Shown here: piece by piece, positions 23,840-35,404 of the stretch
Layout: each line of letters starts with the position of its first letter
Position numbering within the stretch: position 1 is the stretch's first letter
Origin: Cryptomeria japonica
Lineage: Eukaryota; Streptophyta; Pinopsida; Cupressales; Cupressaceae
Length of the DNA stretch: 60,000 bases
Direction of reading: 5' to 3'
NCBI RefSeq assembly: GCF_030272615.1
Contig: NC_081409.1
Span: forward strand, 619,367,255 to 619,427,254
The notes under the pieces: generated by a model
What the model was told of the DNA's origin: nothing
What the model saw: only the letters and a program-made list of their open reading frames with translations
The model's database searches: none
Position numbers and translations under genes: made by a program

Positions 23840-24212
23840 GAGACTTGTATCTATTTCTAGCACATTCAAAACTGGCTAGGATACTTATGTGGAGTTACTG
23901 GAGAAAGCTTATCCATAAATTTTGAAATTGGTCAAGCTCTAGTGAGACATTTTTGGAGGTATTAAGTGTAAAGTTCTTATTCTTTGACATTCTTTTTACA
24001 ATTTTTTTGGCATTGATGTAAAAGGGGGAGTAGTATAGATGTGAAAAAGAGTAAAAATAATAAAAGAGTTGCATACATTAGGGGGAGTTATAGAGTTTTG
24101 GAGTTTTTGTAGATATGGAGTATTTTGTATATTCAGCTCAGGGGGAGCAAGACAAGATGAAACCTTGACCATTTTTCACATGAGTGTTGCCATCAATGCC
24201 AAAGGGGGAGAT
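23840..24212 (+). repeat. Multiple polypurine tracts before the 3' LTR of A
   Basis: AAAAGGGGGAG (24018), AGGGGGAG (24079), CAGGGGGAGC (24138) and AAAGGGGGAGAT (24201-24212) are spaced 50-65 bases apart. The last directly abuts the LTR. TGTTGCCATCAATG at 24185-24198 is the left arm of an inverted repeat whose right arm is 24255-24268 inside the LTR. Confidence 0.8.
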
Positions 24213-25136
24213 TGTTGGAAATTGACACTCTATTGGTTGGTTTCACTATGTTGTCATTGATGGCAACATGATTTTGTGTTTTGGCCTCATATGGTGTACC
24301 AGTAGACACTTCATAGATTCTACACCGACACCAACACCGACAAGACACAAGATTTCTTTGGTCACCAATAATGTAGGCCGACATGGTATAGTAAAGGTCA
24401 TCAGTATTGGAGGCCAACAAATCTTGGATCTGGCATCAACAATTTGTTTTAATGTTCATACATTTATGTTATTTGGCTGACATGTAATCTGATATTGTAT
24501 ATATCTTTGTAAGCCAACATGAGGCATAAAAGTTGTATAGGGTATATAAGTCAGTTAGATAAGATCATTTTAAGATAGCCATGAGATAGGAGATTATGAT
24601 GACGTGAATGTAATATGATGTGAAATATATCAGAGAGATTATGTATGTGAGGAATTTATTGTAAGGGTTATTTCGGTAAAGGGGTTTAGGATTTCTAACT
24701 AGAACAGGTAGAGCTTAAACCAAAACTATATTCTGGCATACAAGATGCTATCTTAGCAGTTCACACTTCTCTAGATTGTTGTCTAGAATTTTATGTAGTC
24801 ACTGAGGCTCCTATCGTGATTGAGCAGTGTGCTCTAGGCTATAAGCCTTCCTGCAAGTGCAGGTCCATCATATTTTGTAATATTTCTTCATATGGCTAGT
24901 GGATTGATATTTTGGGTCACAAATCCCATCCTTGTTTTTCCTCTTTGAGGTTTTCCACGTATAAATCTAAGTGTTATGATTCTCATTTATATGATTGGCT
25001 TATTAGTTGCTTTACTTCTTTCAATTCTATTTATACCAGTATACCGGTTGGTTAATGCATATTTTATTAAGTCTAAAATATACTATTATGGTATAACATT
25101 GATTCACCCCCCTCTCAGTGTTATTGGTTTCTAACA
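24213..25136 (+). mobile_element. 3' LTR of element A
   Basis: It begins TGTTGGAAATTGACACTC and ends TATTGGTTTCTAACA. The polypurine tract is directly upstream. It holds the common block TTTTCCTCTTTGAGGTTTTC (near 24936) and the C-rich ATTCACCCCCCTCTCAG near the end. Similar to the solo LTR 7976-8882 (reverse) and the remnant 6711-6839. Confidence 0.88.
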
Positions 25137-25292
25137 ATGTCTTCTAGCATACCGGTTGACATTCCTTCATGTTAATCTTCCTTATGTTGGGTACACCCTT
25201 TTGTATACTGGTGGACACATAGTTGACATTAGTTGACCATACCAACAATCTCCTACTCACCGGTTGACATCAATGACAACTTAATGGCAACA
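25137..25292 (-). mobile_element. 3' LTR remnant of D
   Basis: Sense start TGTTGCCATTAAGTTGTCAT. It shares CTTCCTTATGT, GACATTAGTTGACCATACCA and GACATCAATGACAACTTAAT with the 5' LTR at 32250-32406. Confidence 0.85.
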
Positions 25293-25520
25293 ATCTCCCC
25301 CTTTGGCATTGATGTCAACATTTTCTATTCAAGTTTCTCTCCCCCTTTCACAACAATGGCAAAGGGAACCTTAGTCTAACACCAATCATACTGCCATATT
25401 CTACCCATAATCTCTTCCTTGTCTACATTCGGTTAGGACACATTCTCCGTCTATGTCCATGCTTCATGATTCAAGAGTCATAAGATAGTAACAATTGTTG
25501 ACTCCCCCTGAACCATACAT
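25293..25520 (-). repeat. Multiple polypurine tracts of D
   Basis: The minus strand has AAAGGGGGAGAT at 25293-25304 abutting the LTR, with further copies near 25343 and 25504. The first is bracketed by a perfect 13-bp inverted repeat (arms 25263-25275 and 25307-25319). Confidence 0.8.
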
Positions 25521-25532
25521 CATCCTACACAT

Positions 25533-28490
25533 TTAAGTATTGCCAAATGGAGGGACAACTCCCATCTTTTGTCTCAAGTACTCAAATGAGCCCAAAAGAA
25601 GTGTCTTGGTAAATATGTCAGCAATCTGCTCACCAGTTGGAACATATTCTACTATGACCTCCTTGTCTGCTACCTTCTCCCTCAAGAAGTGATAGTTGAT
25701 TACAATATGTTTTGTTCTTGAGTGCATTACTGGATTCTTGGAGATGTTGATTGCACTTGAGATATCACATCTAATGGGAATAGGTTTTGGTATCTCCACC
25801 TGTATGTCTTTCAATGTCTTCTTCATCCACAAAACCTATGAACAACATGTACCAGCTGCTATATTCTCTACCTCAATAGTAGATAATGACACTAAATCTT
25901 GCTTCTTGTTGTGCCATGATACTAACTGGTCTCCTAAGTAGAAAGCACCTCCACATGTACTTTTCCAGCCATCAATACTTCTTGCCCAATCTACATCAGT
26001 ATAAACCTACAAAGAGAAGTCTCCTTTCTTTGGATACCACAGACCATAACTAATAGTTCCTTGCAGATACCTGAAGGTTCTCTTGATTGCATTTAAGTGA
26101 GACTATTTAGGACCATCTTGGAATCTCGCTACCATACAAACAACTTATACAATATCTGGTCTAGATGCTATTAGATATAACAAACTACCAATCATAGACC
26201 TATACAGTGTTTTCTCAACTTTCAATGACTCATCTAGTTTGCTCAACTTACAACCAGTAACCATGGGAGTACTTACTGGTTTGTTTTCCTCCATTTGAAA
26301 TTTCTTCAAAATGTCTTTAACATACTTGGTTTGTGAGATGAAAATTCCTTTCTCCTATTGTGAGATCTGCAAACTAAGAAAATTGGACAACTCACCCAGC
26401 ATAGACATCTCAAATTTTGTCTTCATCTAACCTACCAATTCTTTGCACATGATGCCCTTGTCTCCACCAAAGATAATATCATCCACATATATAACAACTA
26501 TAGTCATGTGATCTCCATTTACCTTCACATACAAGTTACTATCTGCATTCCCTTTCTAGAATCCTTTCTCCTTCAATTATTTATCTAACTAGTAATACCA
26601 TGCTCTAGGGGCCTTATTCAAACCATATAGGGCTTTCTTCAATAAGCATACAAAACTCTCATCATCATGTAATAGATATCATTCTGGTTGTTCCATATAC
26701 ACTTGTTCTTCAAGGTTACCATTTAAAAATGCATATTTAACACCCATTTGGTAAACCTTGTATCCTTTATAAGCAAAGAAAGATAAAAACAATATTATTG
26801 CCTCTAACCTAGCAATCGGTGCAAAGGTTTCTTTGAAGTCAATACCTTCCACTTGAGCATACCCTTTGAAAACTAACCTTTATTTATGTCATATTATTTT
26901 GCCTTCTTCATTCGTCTTGTTCTGGTAGACCCACTTGGTACCTACAACATTCTTGTCTGTCGGTCTAGGAACAAGTTCCCAAGTTTGATTTTTCTCAATT
27001 TGTTTCAGCTCTTCATCCATGGCATCTATCCACTTTTCACTTTTTCTAGCTTCATAAAAAATTTTGGGCTCAAATTTTGTCATGAGGCAGAATTTTACGT
27101 GCTCATCATTCTAGGATAATTTCCTTATGGTCTGTACACTTTCATTTTTATCTCCTATGATCTATTCTTTTGAATGGTTCTTCTGCACATACCAGTTGGA
27201 GTTCTTGCTTGGTTCTTCTTCTACTGGTCCATCGTCAGATTGATCTTCATGCTCTTCATCTAAAACATCAATATAGGGTGTTGGTGCAAATTCTTTCTTA
27301 TGTAGATCTTCACATTTATACTATCAACCATTTTTGTCAACTTATTGCTGTAGCATTTGTAGGATTTGTTATTGGTTGAGTAACCCAAGAATATTTATTC
27401 ATCACTCTTGGAATCAAAACTTCCTAATCCATCAACATATCTCTTGATGAATTACTTACTTCCAAACACTCTAAAATGCATGAGTGATGGTTTTTTGGTT
27501 GTACCATAACTCATAAGGAGTCATTCTACTATTCACTCTTAGTTGTACTCAGTTTAATGTATAGACAACAGTATGAATTGCTTCCTTCTAGTATGTATCC
27601 AATATGTTGGCCTCATTAAACATTTTTCTAGCCATTTCCTTTATTGTCCTATTCTTCCTTTCTGCCACACCATTCTTGTTGTGGTGTTCTTGCTATTGAA
27701 TATTGTCTCCAGATTCCATGTTTCTCACAATAGTCAATAAACTCATTTGAAGAATATTCTCCACCCTGGTCTGATCTTAAACACTTTAACCGATGCCATC
27801 CAAGTCATCCTTGAGTAATCATCAATTAATAGCATGAAGTATCTCTCACCGATCAGAGCCCTTGTCCTTGTTGGTCCAACAAATCTATATGTAAAAACTC
27901 CAGAGGTCTTGAGGTATTATACTCTTTTGTTTTTCAATTCACTTTGATTTGCCTGCCTCTAATACATTCATCACAAAAGGTACTTGTTGGTTTAGTTATT
28001 TGTGGAATATTTCTCACATACTAGTTTTTACTTATCTTTACCAGATTATCAAAATTCACCTGACCTAATCTCTGATGCCACAACCAGCTTTCATCAACCT
28101 ATCCCATCATGCATTGGGATGCAACATTCCTTCAGATTGTAGACATTACCATCTATCCTCTTTCTTTCTGATATAACCTGACTAATACTCTACTTGTGTA
28201 TCTGACAACCAATAGAGTCAAATAAGAAATTGTAACCTTTGTCACACAGCTGAGTTACACTTACGAGATTATGCTTTAGCCCTTCCACATAGTACACATC
28301 ATGAGCCTTGATCTTTCCATCAATATTCAATGTACCATGACCCTTAATCTTGATACAGGATTTGTCACCAAACCAGACATAACCACCATTTCAATAATCA
28401 AGCTTGATAAAAAAATTCTTGTCTCCAGTCATGTGATTTGAGCAACCACTATCAACTACCCATAAATTTTTCCTTTCAGCATGTAGAGCA
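25533..28490 (-). pseudogene. D pol: protease - integrase - RT - RNase H
   Basis: The minus strand, in its order: protease region around 28260-28470 (FGDKSCIKIKGHGTLNIDGK, LKHNLVSVTQLCDKGYNFLF); integrase zinc domain near 28050-28090 (DESWLWHQRLGQVNFDNLVK) and core ([20 protein letters not shown] near 27750, ARTPQQ); a deletion that removes the DDYSRM part; RT start at 26889-27083 (NQTWELVPRPTDKNVVGTKW); RNase H at 25533-25832 (CDISSAINISKNPVMHSRTK, VEYVPTGEQIADIFTKTL). Many stops and several frame changes occur, especially in integrase and RT (26080-26880). Dead. Confidence 0.8.
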
Positions 28491-28599
28491 GTTTGCACAA
28501 TCAAGCTTGACTTTGTCTTGTTCTTCTCCTTCTCTATCCCAACCTGTTTCTCTTCTTTCTTCTCCTCTTATATCATCTTTTGTTCCAGTTTAGTCTCTA

Positions 28600-30689
28600 T
28601 CTTCTGATCTGGTACATGTTTCTTTTTATCGCTAGTTCTCATCTTACAATGCCTTGCTATGTGACCAAACTTTTGACACTTGTAATATTTACGTTAGCAT
28701 TGAAAGATGTATCCAAAGCATTCTTGTAGGACATCTATACATTTCTTCTACACTCATAACTCTTATGACCAAACTAATTGCAATTATAACATGTGACATT
28801 TGTACCTTGTACTACAAAAAATGAGTTTCTACTCTCAAAACTGGGGCTTACATTCATTTTCCTACAATCTTCCATTTGATGACCGAACTTATTACACCGG
28901 TGACAATAACCATGATGATTTAGAACATACCGGTTAGATTGTCTTGGTCCTGTAAATTTCTACCTCACTGGGGGTCTTCCTTTCATTTTACTAACTCTAG
29001 TGAATCCTTCATGATCAACTCTTGCATTTCTCCTTGTATCTGCATGTCGGTGCATTGAGTATGGTCTCTGGTTCATTGATTGTATATACTAGTTTATGTG
29101 ATGATTCTTAACAACATCTGCATATGTCTTCTTACCAGTATCTTTGCTTACTGTGAATGTCTTCTTCTGTTCACCTTCATTTGAAGAGGTAAACAATATC
29201 TCCTTATTGGATGTGTCTTTTCTATTTCAACTTTGACCCTCTTTAAATCCTAATCCACCGGTATCTTTAGATTTCTTTTGTTTTCTCAACACCTTGTCTA
29301 AATATTTGGTGGTGCCTTCATATTTGCTTCTCACTTTCATCTCTTCCTTTCTTTTCTCTAATTCTTTCCAGTGCTTAACAATTTCTTCTTCTAGGTTCTG
29401 ATGCTCTTTCTCCCTTTTACTCAAGTTTGTACTAGTAACTTCATAGATCCTTTTGGCCTCTTCTAATTGAAGTTTTTTATCTGCATTTGTTTTCTTGGAT
29501 TCTTCAAGAGATTCTTCCAACAACTCTTCTTCTCCAGTTGCAACCTTTTTCACCTTCTTTAGATCTCTTCTTGTTTTCTTCAGTTTTCCAAGGCACTGAT
29601 GAGCTCTGCTTCAAGGTCTATTTCTCCTTCTTTCTCTTCTTCTTCTTCTCCTTCTTCAAGTGTCGGAACCTCTTGAGCCATAAAGAGGTTTGCATTGACT
29701 TCATCTTCATTGTAATAGTCATCTGAGGTACTTTCCTCATCGGTGGTATCATTTTCATGTGTAAAAAGACTTCTCTTCTTCTGGTAGCCTCTTCTACCAT
29801 GCCGATACACATTCTTCTTTTTGTCCTTACCATATGATCTGCTACCAGTTGATTGATCATCTTCATTCTTATCAGCATAGGGACATTTAGCAGCAAAATG
29901 TCCATTCTTTCCATAGTTGAAACACTTCAAAGGCAACTTGCCTTTGTACTTTCTTGAACCCATCTTGAGTCTTGTCACAAACTTTTCCATGATGTCATTA
30001 GAGTATTCACCAGTTCCATCATGAATAGACTCTTCTTTTCCTATTCTTGATGTATTGAATGTAGCTTCTTTCTTCACAACCTCAGTACCGATAGTCCTTA
30101 TGTCATAGGCAGCTAGGGAACCATACAACTCATCCATTGTAAATAATTTTAGATGTTTTTCTTCTTCTATTTCTGAAACCTTTGAACAATACTTAGGTGT
30201 GAGGGATCTAAGTTCTTTATTCACTACCACCTCATCTTTTATTTCTTCTCCAAGCCCTCTAATGGTGTTTGTTGTTTCATAAATCCTTTTGATATATTCA
30301 GCAATCTTCTCTTCATCTCTCATCTTCAAACCCTCAAGTTTCTCTCTCAATGTCTGTAACTTGGCCTCCTTGACTTTAGCATCACCTTCAAATATCTTAT
30401 GCAACGTATCCCAGGTTTCTTTTGTAGATGAGCAGTGCATGACCATAACAAACCCATTATTAGATAACACATTAAGAATGACATTTTTAGCTTTAGTATT
30501 GTTCTCATATTACATCTTAGCATCTAGATCAGTAGGTAGATTATTAGGGACTGTATACCCATTCACAACCAACATCCATACATCACAACCTAGAGAAGAT
30601 AAATAGGTTTCCATTTTTCTACTCCAAAAGGCATAGTTGACACCATCAAACATAGGGGCTTTTGAGGAGGCCGATTTATTTCTTGCCAT
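28600..30689 (-). pseudogene. D gag: long Gag with coiled coil and several knuckles
   Basis: The ATG at 30689 begins MARNKSASSKAPMFDGVNYA, the canonical copia Gag start. The frame runs to 29580 with one stop (near 30512): TKETWDTLHKIFEGDAKVKE, LREKLEGLKMRDEEKIAEYI, and knuckle CFNYGKNGHFAAKC (second Cys is Tyr). It then has an acidic stretch (EEEEEKEGEIDLE). After a frameshift near 29570 comes a coiled coil (KREKEHQNLEEEIVKHWKEL) ending GGLGFKEGQS at 29227. Further downstream are degenerate knuckles CHRCNKFGHQMEDC (about 28890) and CYNCNXFGHKSYEC (about 28775). This is longer than a usual copia Gag; the C-terminal extension resembles the gag-like ORF of element A. Confidence 0.8.
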
Positions 30690-30750
30690 TGTGAACACTT
30701 GACAAGATATACCCAAGCTAAAGAATGCTTTGACACAACAGGGTACCTAT

Positions 30751-30762
30751 GCTCTGATACCA
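30751..30762 (-). other. Primer binding site of D
   Basis: The minus strand reads TGGTATCAGAGC, two bases from the LTR at 30765. Confidence 0.88.
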
Positions 30763-30764
30763 AT

Positions 30765-32406
30765 TGTTTGACACAATGGATCACTGAGAGGGGGGTGAAT
30801 CAGTTATTTAAATATTTTTTACTTAATCAGAGCTATACCAAAACAATATGAAATAAACAAAATGCAGACCAGTTACCTAGACAATACAAACAAGGTGTGT
30901 AGGAGAAATATCTAAAATATTAACATAGCACACACATGACGATGCAACACATAACACCAGATGTATGAGGAAAACCAAATATAGGAAAAACCTTGGTGAG
31001 AATAGTTGCTGGAGATCTTCTGCTCCAATCTAGCCTCACAATGAAAAGATCTAATTATAAATTTTAGTGCACCAACCCAAGGAGCACCAATCCCTAAGAA
31101 GTTTATAGGCTACAACCTAAAGGAGGTACAACCCCTACACTAAGCACCTACTCAATGAAAACAATATGAAAATTTAGATACATAAAAGAGATCCCTGTTG
31201 CAAATAAAGTTGTGCAACCCTTCAATACTCTACTCTGTCGGTTTCAATCTTACTGGTTTGTGATCACTCCACACACACTGCAACTCAATATATCTTCTGA
31301 TTCTAACTCCACTAAGTCTTCTCTCCCTCTTTCTACTCAATTCAACTTACTCTTGATCAAACTTTATTAAGTTCTATCTCATCCAATTTTTCACCTCTAC
31401 ATTCTGCACTCTCTACCAGTTTGTTCCTTACACCGGTTTCCCCTTCTTCTACTTATTGATACAATCTTCACTCACAAACACTTTAGATGCTTTCCTCTTC
31501 GTTTCTCATTAATTTCACTCTCTCCTTCACACTTCAGCAACAACAACTATCTGTCTTAGGTCACCATATTTAAACTTAAGCTTTCCTGCCAAAAACCAAT
31601 TCAAATAGTGGGTGGCTAGGGTTTCCCTCCACCAATCAAATATTCATCAAATCTGATCCCATTAACCTTGGATCGCTCACTTGCTTTAGAAGGATAAATC
31701 ATCATGCATTTTTCATCTATCCAATGCATGTTTGCTAAAAATAGAAAACCTAATCCTGATTTTTGGCCTTGAAACCAGTCAACACATTTATGTTCCAGAT
31801 GATTCTTTTTCGAGGTTATCCTGCAATTTTATTTCATGCTTTGATCATGATGCTAGCAAGCATCTAATATTCCTCTATCATCCATCCTTTATCGAGCCAC
31901 AAACACTTGCAATCAATCCATGATTTTTCCAACCACATTAAATGTTGACCTGTCACATATACCATGCCTTAACGATGCACACACCAACCTCTTCCTTTTT
32001 GCCAACTAACATCCACCTAGAAAACACATCGGCAATTGACCCACTAAAATTGAATTGTTTCATGCTCACTCATTCGACAAAACTCCATACCGGTTCAAGC
32101 CCTTACTGGTATAACCTTCTCTTGCTGCTATCTGACAACATACACTACATGGGTAGCTCAACTTCACCTCCAGTGGTTTGTGATCTCTTTTACACTCTAC
32201 CTCCTCATCACAAACATTATCACAAACAAACAACCAACCTACATACCGGTTATGTATTCCACCATACTAGTTGACATCCCTGCATATTACTCTTCCTTAT
32301 GTCAGGTACATCCTTTTGCATACCGGTAGACACTTAGTTGACATTAGTTGACCATACCAACAATCTCCCACTCATCGGTGACATCAATGACAACTTAATA
32401 CCAACA
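30765..32406 (-). mobile_element. 5' LTR of D (about 1.64 kb)
   Basis: On the plus strand it runs from TGTTTGACACAATGGATCAC to AACTTAATACCAACA. It holds the C-rich block near its sense end and a diverged form of the common AAAACC...GGAAAAACC block (30972-30996). The outer edge was set by matching the 3' remnant, whose junction with the polypurine tract is at 25292/25293. Confidence 0.8.
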
Positions 32407-33729
32407 AAACCTTAGTGGGGATGGTCCCACAAAATGAGTGTACTCAAATGAAATTTTTACGAAGGGAATGCATATGTATTGAGGCACACTACCTAGATCT
32501 CATAGTCCTGAAAAAGGAGACTCACTCCCTATAGAATGATTAATAAATAATTACAAAAGAATTTGAACATAATAAAAAAATCTACAAATGCCAAAGTATA
32601 GTTATGGTTAAGTACTATACACTGATTTCTTGCACTTCAACTCTTATTGCTCTGTTACACTACTCTACTCTGATCTAGAGAACTAATCGCTATCTTACTC
32701 ATGTGAAACTATGCAGAATCAATCGCACACACCTTCCACACTATTAAAATGATCAATTATATCATTGTTATATATCCACAACATAAAAATCACATCATCG
32801 CTTAGTTGGCTCAACAAGACAAAATATTTTCCAAACGTGTTTGAACTATCAGGAAAATTCAGACTCAAATACTTATGTAGACCAAAAAGAGTTGTCCACA
32901 TCATTCCAAAAATGTCAGCTAATCATTTAGGATCATAAGACCAATCAAAAAAATTCTCTACCAAATCCGCACAAAAATCAACTTCACTAGTTGACTTGAT
33001 ATTCACTGGCAGACCAAGAACTGATATACAAAAGCTTCTAATATGCACATAAATTATCACCAAGATAAAAACTCTGGAATAAGGTGTTCCAGACATTTGA
33101 CTACCTTCTGTGAGATGTGTAAGACAAAATATACAGTATTAATAAAATGCCAACCAAACTACTATACATTGTCTAATACTCTATTCTAACTTGTCGAACT
33201 TAACCAAATATTCACTTTGACTTCTAGTACAAGCAAATGAGGTATTGTGGATGGGATTACTGACTTGTCTTTCCATCAATGACATTTGATTAGATGTGAA
33301 GTGTCTCTTGTGAACAGTCCCATGCTTGAGTCTAGAACATGATAATGATTGATTATGGTTATGCTATTGTTTAGTCTTTTTATATTGTTGTTTGTTTTGG
33401 TAATGTGGATACAATTGTGTTGTATCCTAACCTGTTTGTTTTGTTATCTCTTATTTTTATTCTTTTAATAGCATTTTGATTATTTCTATATTATGTAATG
33501 ACACTAGAATCCTAATTTCTCTACTTAAATTGCCAAAATCACAAACATAAATTATAAATGAAATAAGATTTTTAAAAAAGCATGAATTTTAATTACATTT
33601 TGAAAGGAGTTAGAGAGTAAGATAGAGATACAAATAAAGAGGGAAGGAGAGATTTAAGTGGAGATGGAGGAAGGGATAGGCATGTAAAGGGAGAGAGGTA
33701 GAGGGGAGGTAGAGATAAGTGTTACACAT
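32407..33729. other. No gene recognised; probable old LTR debris plus GA-rich tract
   Basis: AT-rich, short frames only. The first 150 bases (AAACCTTAGTGGGGATGGTC) faintly resemble the common LTR block on the minus strand. A purine-rich GA tract fills 33605-33719. Confidence 0.4.
33605..33719. repeat. GA-rich low-complexity tract
   Basis: Nearly all purine on the plus strand (GGGAGAGAGGTAGAGGGGAG and similar), directly before the E LTR. Confidence 0.8.
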
Positions 33730-35046
33730 TGTTGTTGCTAGGATATGTTGTTGTCATTGATGTCAACATATTCTTGCTCCAATGATTGCAGATTGGTTTA
33801 TTCGAATCTTAGTTTGGTGTATGGAGTATTTCTAGTATCATTATATTTTTCTATATTGGTTTTGGTGATCCAGAAAGCTTAATTAATCATATCATATGAT
33901 CAGGTTTGCAGTTTATTTTTCTAATCAGTGCTTTGCAGAGTTTAGTATTTCCTCTGATATATTCTGGTATGATCAGATCTTGAGTTGAGATTTTAAAATT
34001 TTTTTTGGGATGATCTTGTGTATCTTAATTTTAGATGGTTTGCAATTTGTTTCTCCGCAAGTTATCTTTCTTTGTGTCAGTTGTTATTATTTGAGTACTC
34101 ATTAGTTTCAAATGTTGATCGATGAATATTTGATAAGTGGTGATAGGTACAACTATTACTGATGATTATAACATGCTTGCTGGTGTTTCCTAAGTACTTC
34201 CTATTTGTTTTATGATCTGCATTTATCATTGTGTGAGTTCTTGGTGATTTTGTGAACCATTATATTATTCATGTTATGCAGTTTTCCTAGTGGTGTAGCA
34301 TTTTGCAGTTGAGCTTGGCATGATTACCAATGGTGATGGGCATTTGGAAATTTGGTTTAGGTCCATGTTATGTCATGTATATCATTATATTTATCTCTTG
34401 GTCAATCTTAGTATCATGTGATATAATTTTGTAATTATGAGTTGAGGGTTTAGCCAACCTTGTTGTCAAGGTTGATTAATTGTATAAATAGGTGATATAG
34501 TCATGTAATTTAGGTATTGTGGTTGTTTCTGCATTATCAAACATTAGTATATGTGTGAACAAGTGAGTCATCCTTCAATATTGTGATTGAGTAGAGATTG
34601 GTGTTGCATAGCAAACAAAAGTGATTAACTAGAACTGTCATCATGCATTTGCAGATGCTATTATTGCAATTCATTTCTTTTGGATTGTAGTTCGAATCTT
34701 GTTGTAAGTCAATGAGAATTCCTTAATGGTTGTAGCCTTCTAAGTTATTATATTTGAGCAGTGAGCTCTAGGCAGTGTGCCTGAATGTCAGTGCATTCCC
34801 CATTGTAATATTTTCACATACTACTGCAGAGTATCATCTTATTGTGAGTAGGTTCTCATCATGGTTTCTCCCTTAACTGAGTTTTCCATGTCAAAATCCT
34901 TGTGTTGTGTGTTGTGATATCAATTTTCTTATCTTTTTTGATGTTGTTGTTGTTTATCAAATTTTTATTTGAGCTTGAGTTTTTAGATTGGGTAGAAAAC
35001 TAAATCAGCCCCCCTTCTCAGTTTTCTCTCATTGTTGTTTCCAACA
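33730..35046 (+). mobile_element. 5' LTR of E
   Basis: TGTTGTTGCTAGG to TTGTTTCCAACA, 1317 bp. It holds GTCATTGATGTCAAC near the start, a GAGCTCTAGGCAGTG...TTTTCCATGTCAAAA form of the common block (34758-34890), and a C-rich AATCAGCCCCCCTTCTCAG near the end. Confidence 0.82.
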
Positions 35047-35048
35047 AT

Positions 35049-35060
35049 TGCTATCATAGC
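35049..35060 (+). other. Degenerate primer binding site of E
   Basis: TGCTATCATAGC, two changes from TGGTATCAGAGC, follows the LTR by two bases. Confidence 0.7.
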
Positions 35061-35102
35061 TAGATCCTCCAAAAGAATCTTAATCACCTTAGGAGATCTA
35101 GG

Positions 35103-35310
35103 ATGGCAATTGGAGGTGTTATCCTTAAGAAGGAGAGTCCAAGATTTGATGGAAGTAACTATTGATGACAAATTTGACAAGTATGATAGGAATGATAGAC
35201 ATGAGAAGCATGAGAAGTATGATAAGCCTTATAAGCCTAACCAAAAGTATAAGCATCAAAAGAAATTTTATTATGATAATAATGAAGGTGTTACACATGA
35301 AGAATCATAA
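35103..35310 (+). pseudogene. E gag with its core deleted
   Basis: The ATG at 35103 gives MAIGGVILKKESPRFDGSNY, the standard Gag N-terminus. It is joined directly at about 35163, in another frame, to a basic/acidic C-terminal piece (DDKFDKYDRNDRHEKHEKYD, KYKHQKKFYYDNNEGVTHEE). The UBN2-type core and the zinc knuckle, about 200 residues in the other copies, are absent. An internal deletion is the simplest reading. It cannot make a functional capsid protein. Confidence 0.75.
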
Positions 35311-35404
35311 GGAGATGAAGTTGTGTTTATTTCTATCAAAAAGATGGACCGGTTCCTATTGATTCCACAAGATGCACTATTGAGGAGCTACTAAAGTTGA
35401 AGAC

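Larger units (their letters stand above)
6711..25136 (+). mobile_element. Element A: non-autonomous LTR retroelement, interrupted
   Basis: Parts in order: truncated 5' LTR (6711-6839), primer site (6842), gag-like coiled-coil/knuckle ORF (6908-7970), accessory protein (9340-10896 plus 22648-23839), polypurine tracts (24010-24212) and 3' LTR (24213-25136). A solo LTR (7976-8882) and copia tandem B (10897-22647) sit inside it. I find no protease, integrase, RT or RNase H belonging to A, so it would depend on proteins supplied in trans. The left LTR keeps only its last 130 bases or so. The right edge abuts LTR sequence of element D, which suggests insertion into D's 3' LTR. Confidence 0.65.
25137..32406 (-). 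mobile_element. Element D: full copia retrotransposon, reverse, 3' LTR truncated
   Basis: On the minus strand: 5' LTR 30765-32406, primer site 30751-30762, gag with coiled coil and several knuckles, protease, integrase, RT, RNase H, polypurine tracts, then 156 bases of 3' LTR (25137-25292), after which element A begins. The LTR remnant aligns with 32250-32406 right up to the A boundary, so A probably inserted into it. The missing rest of the 3' LTR is not found left of A. Confidence 0.8.

Noticed and set aside
29618-29914. Minus-strand Met/Lys-rich frame
   Set aside because: Alternative frame of D gag; the 29580-30470 frame carries the Gag and knuckle motifs.
33605-33719. Functional GAGA-type regulatory element
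   Set aside because: Purine-rich low complexity without defined spacing or an adjoining gene; left as simple repeat.
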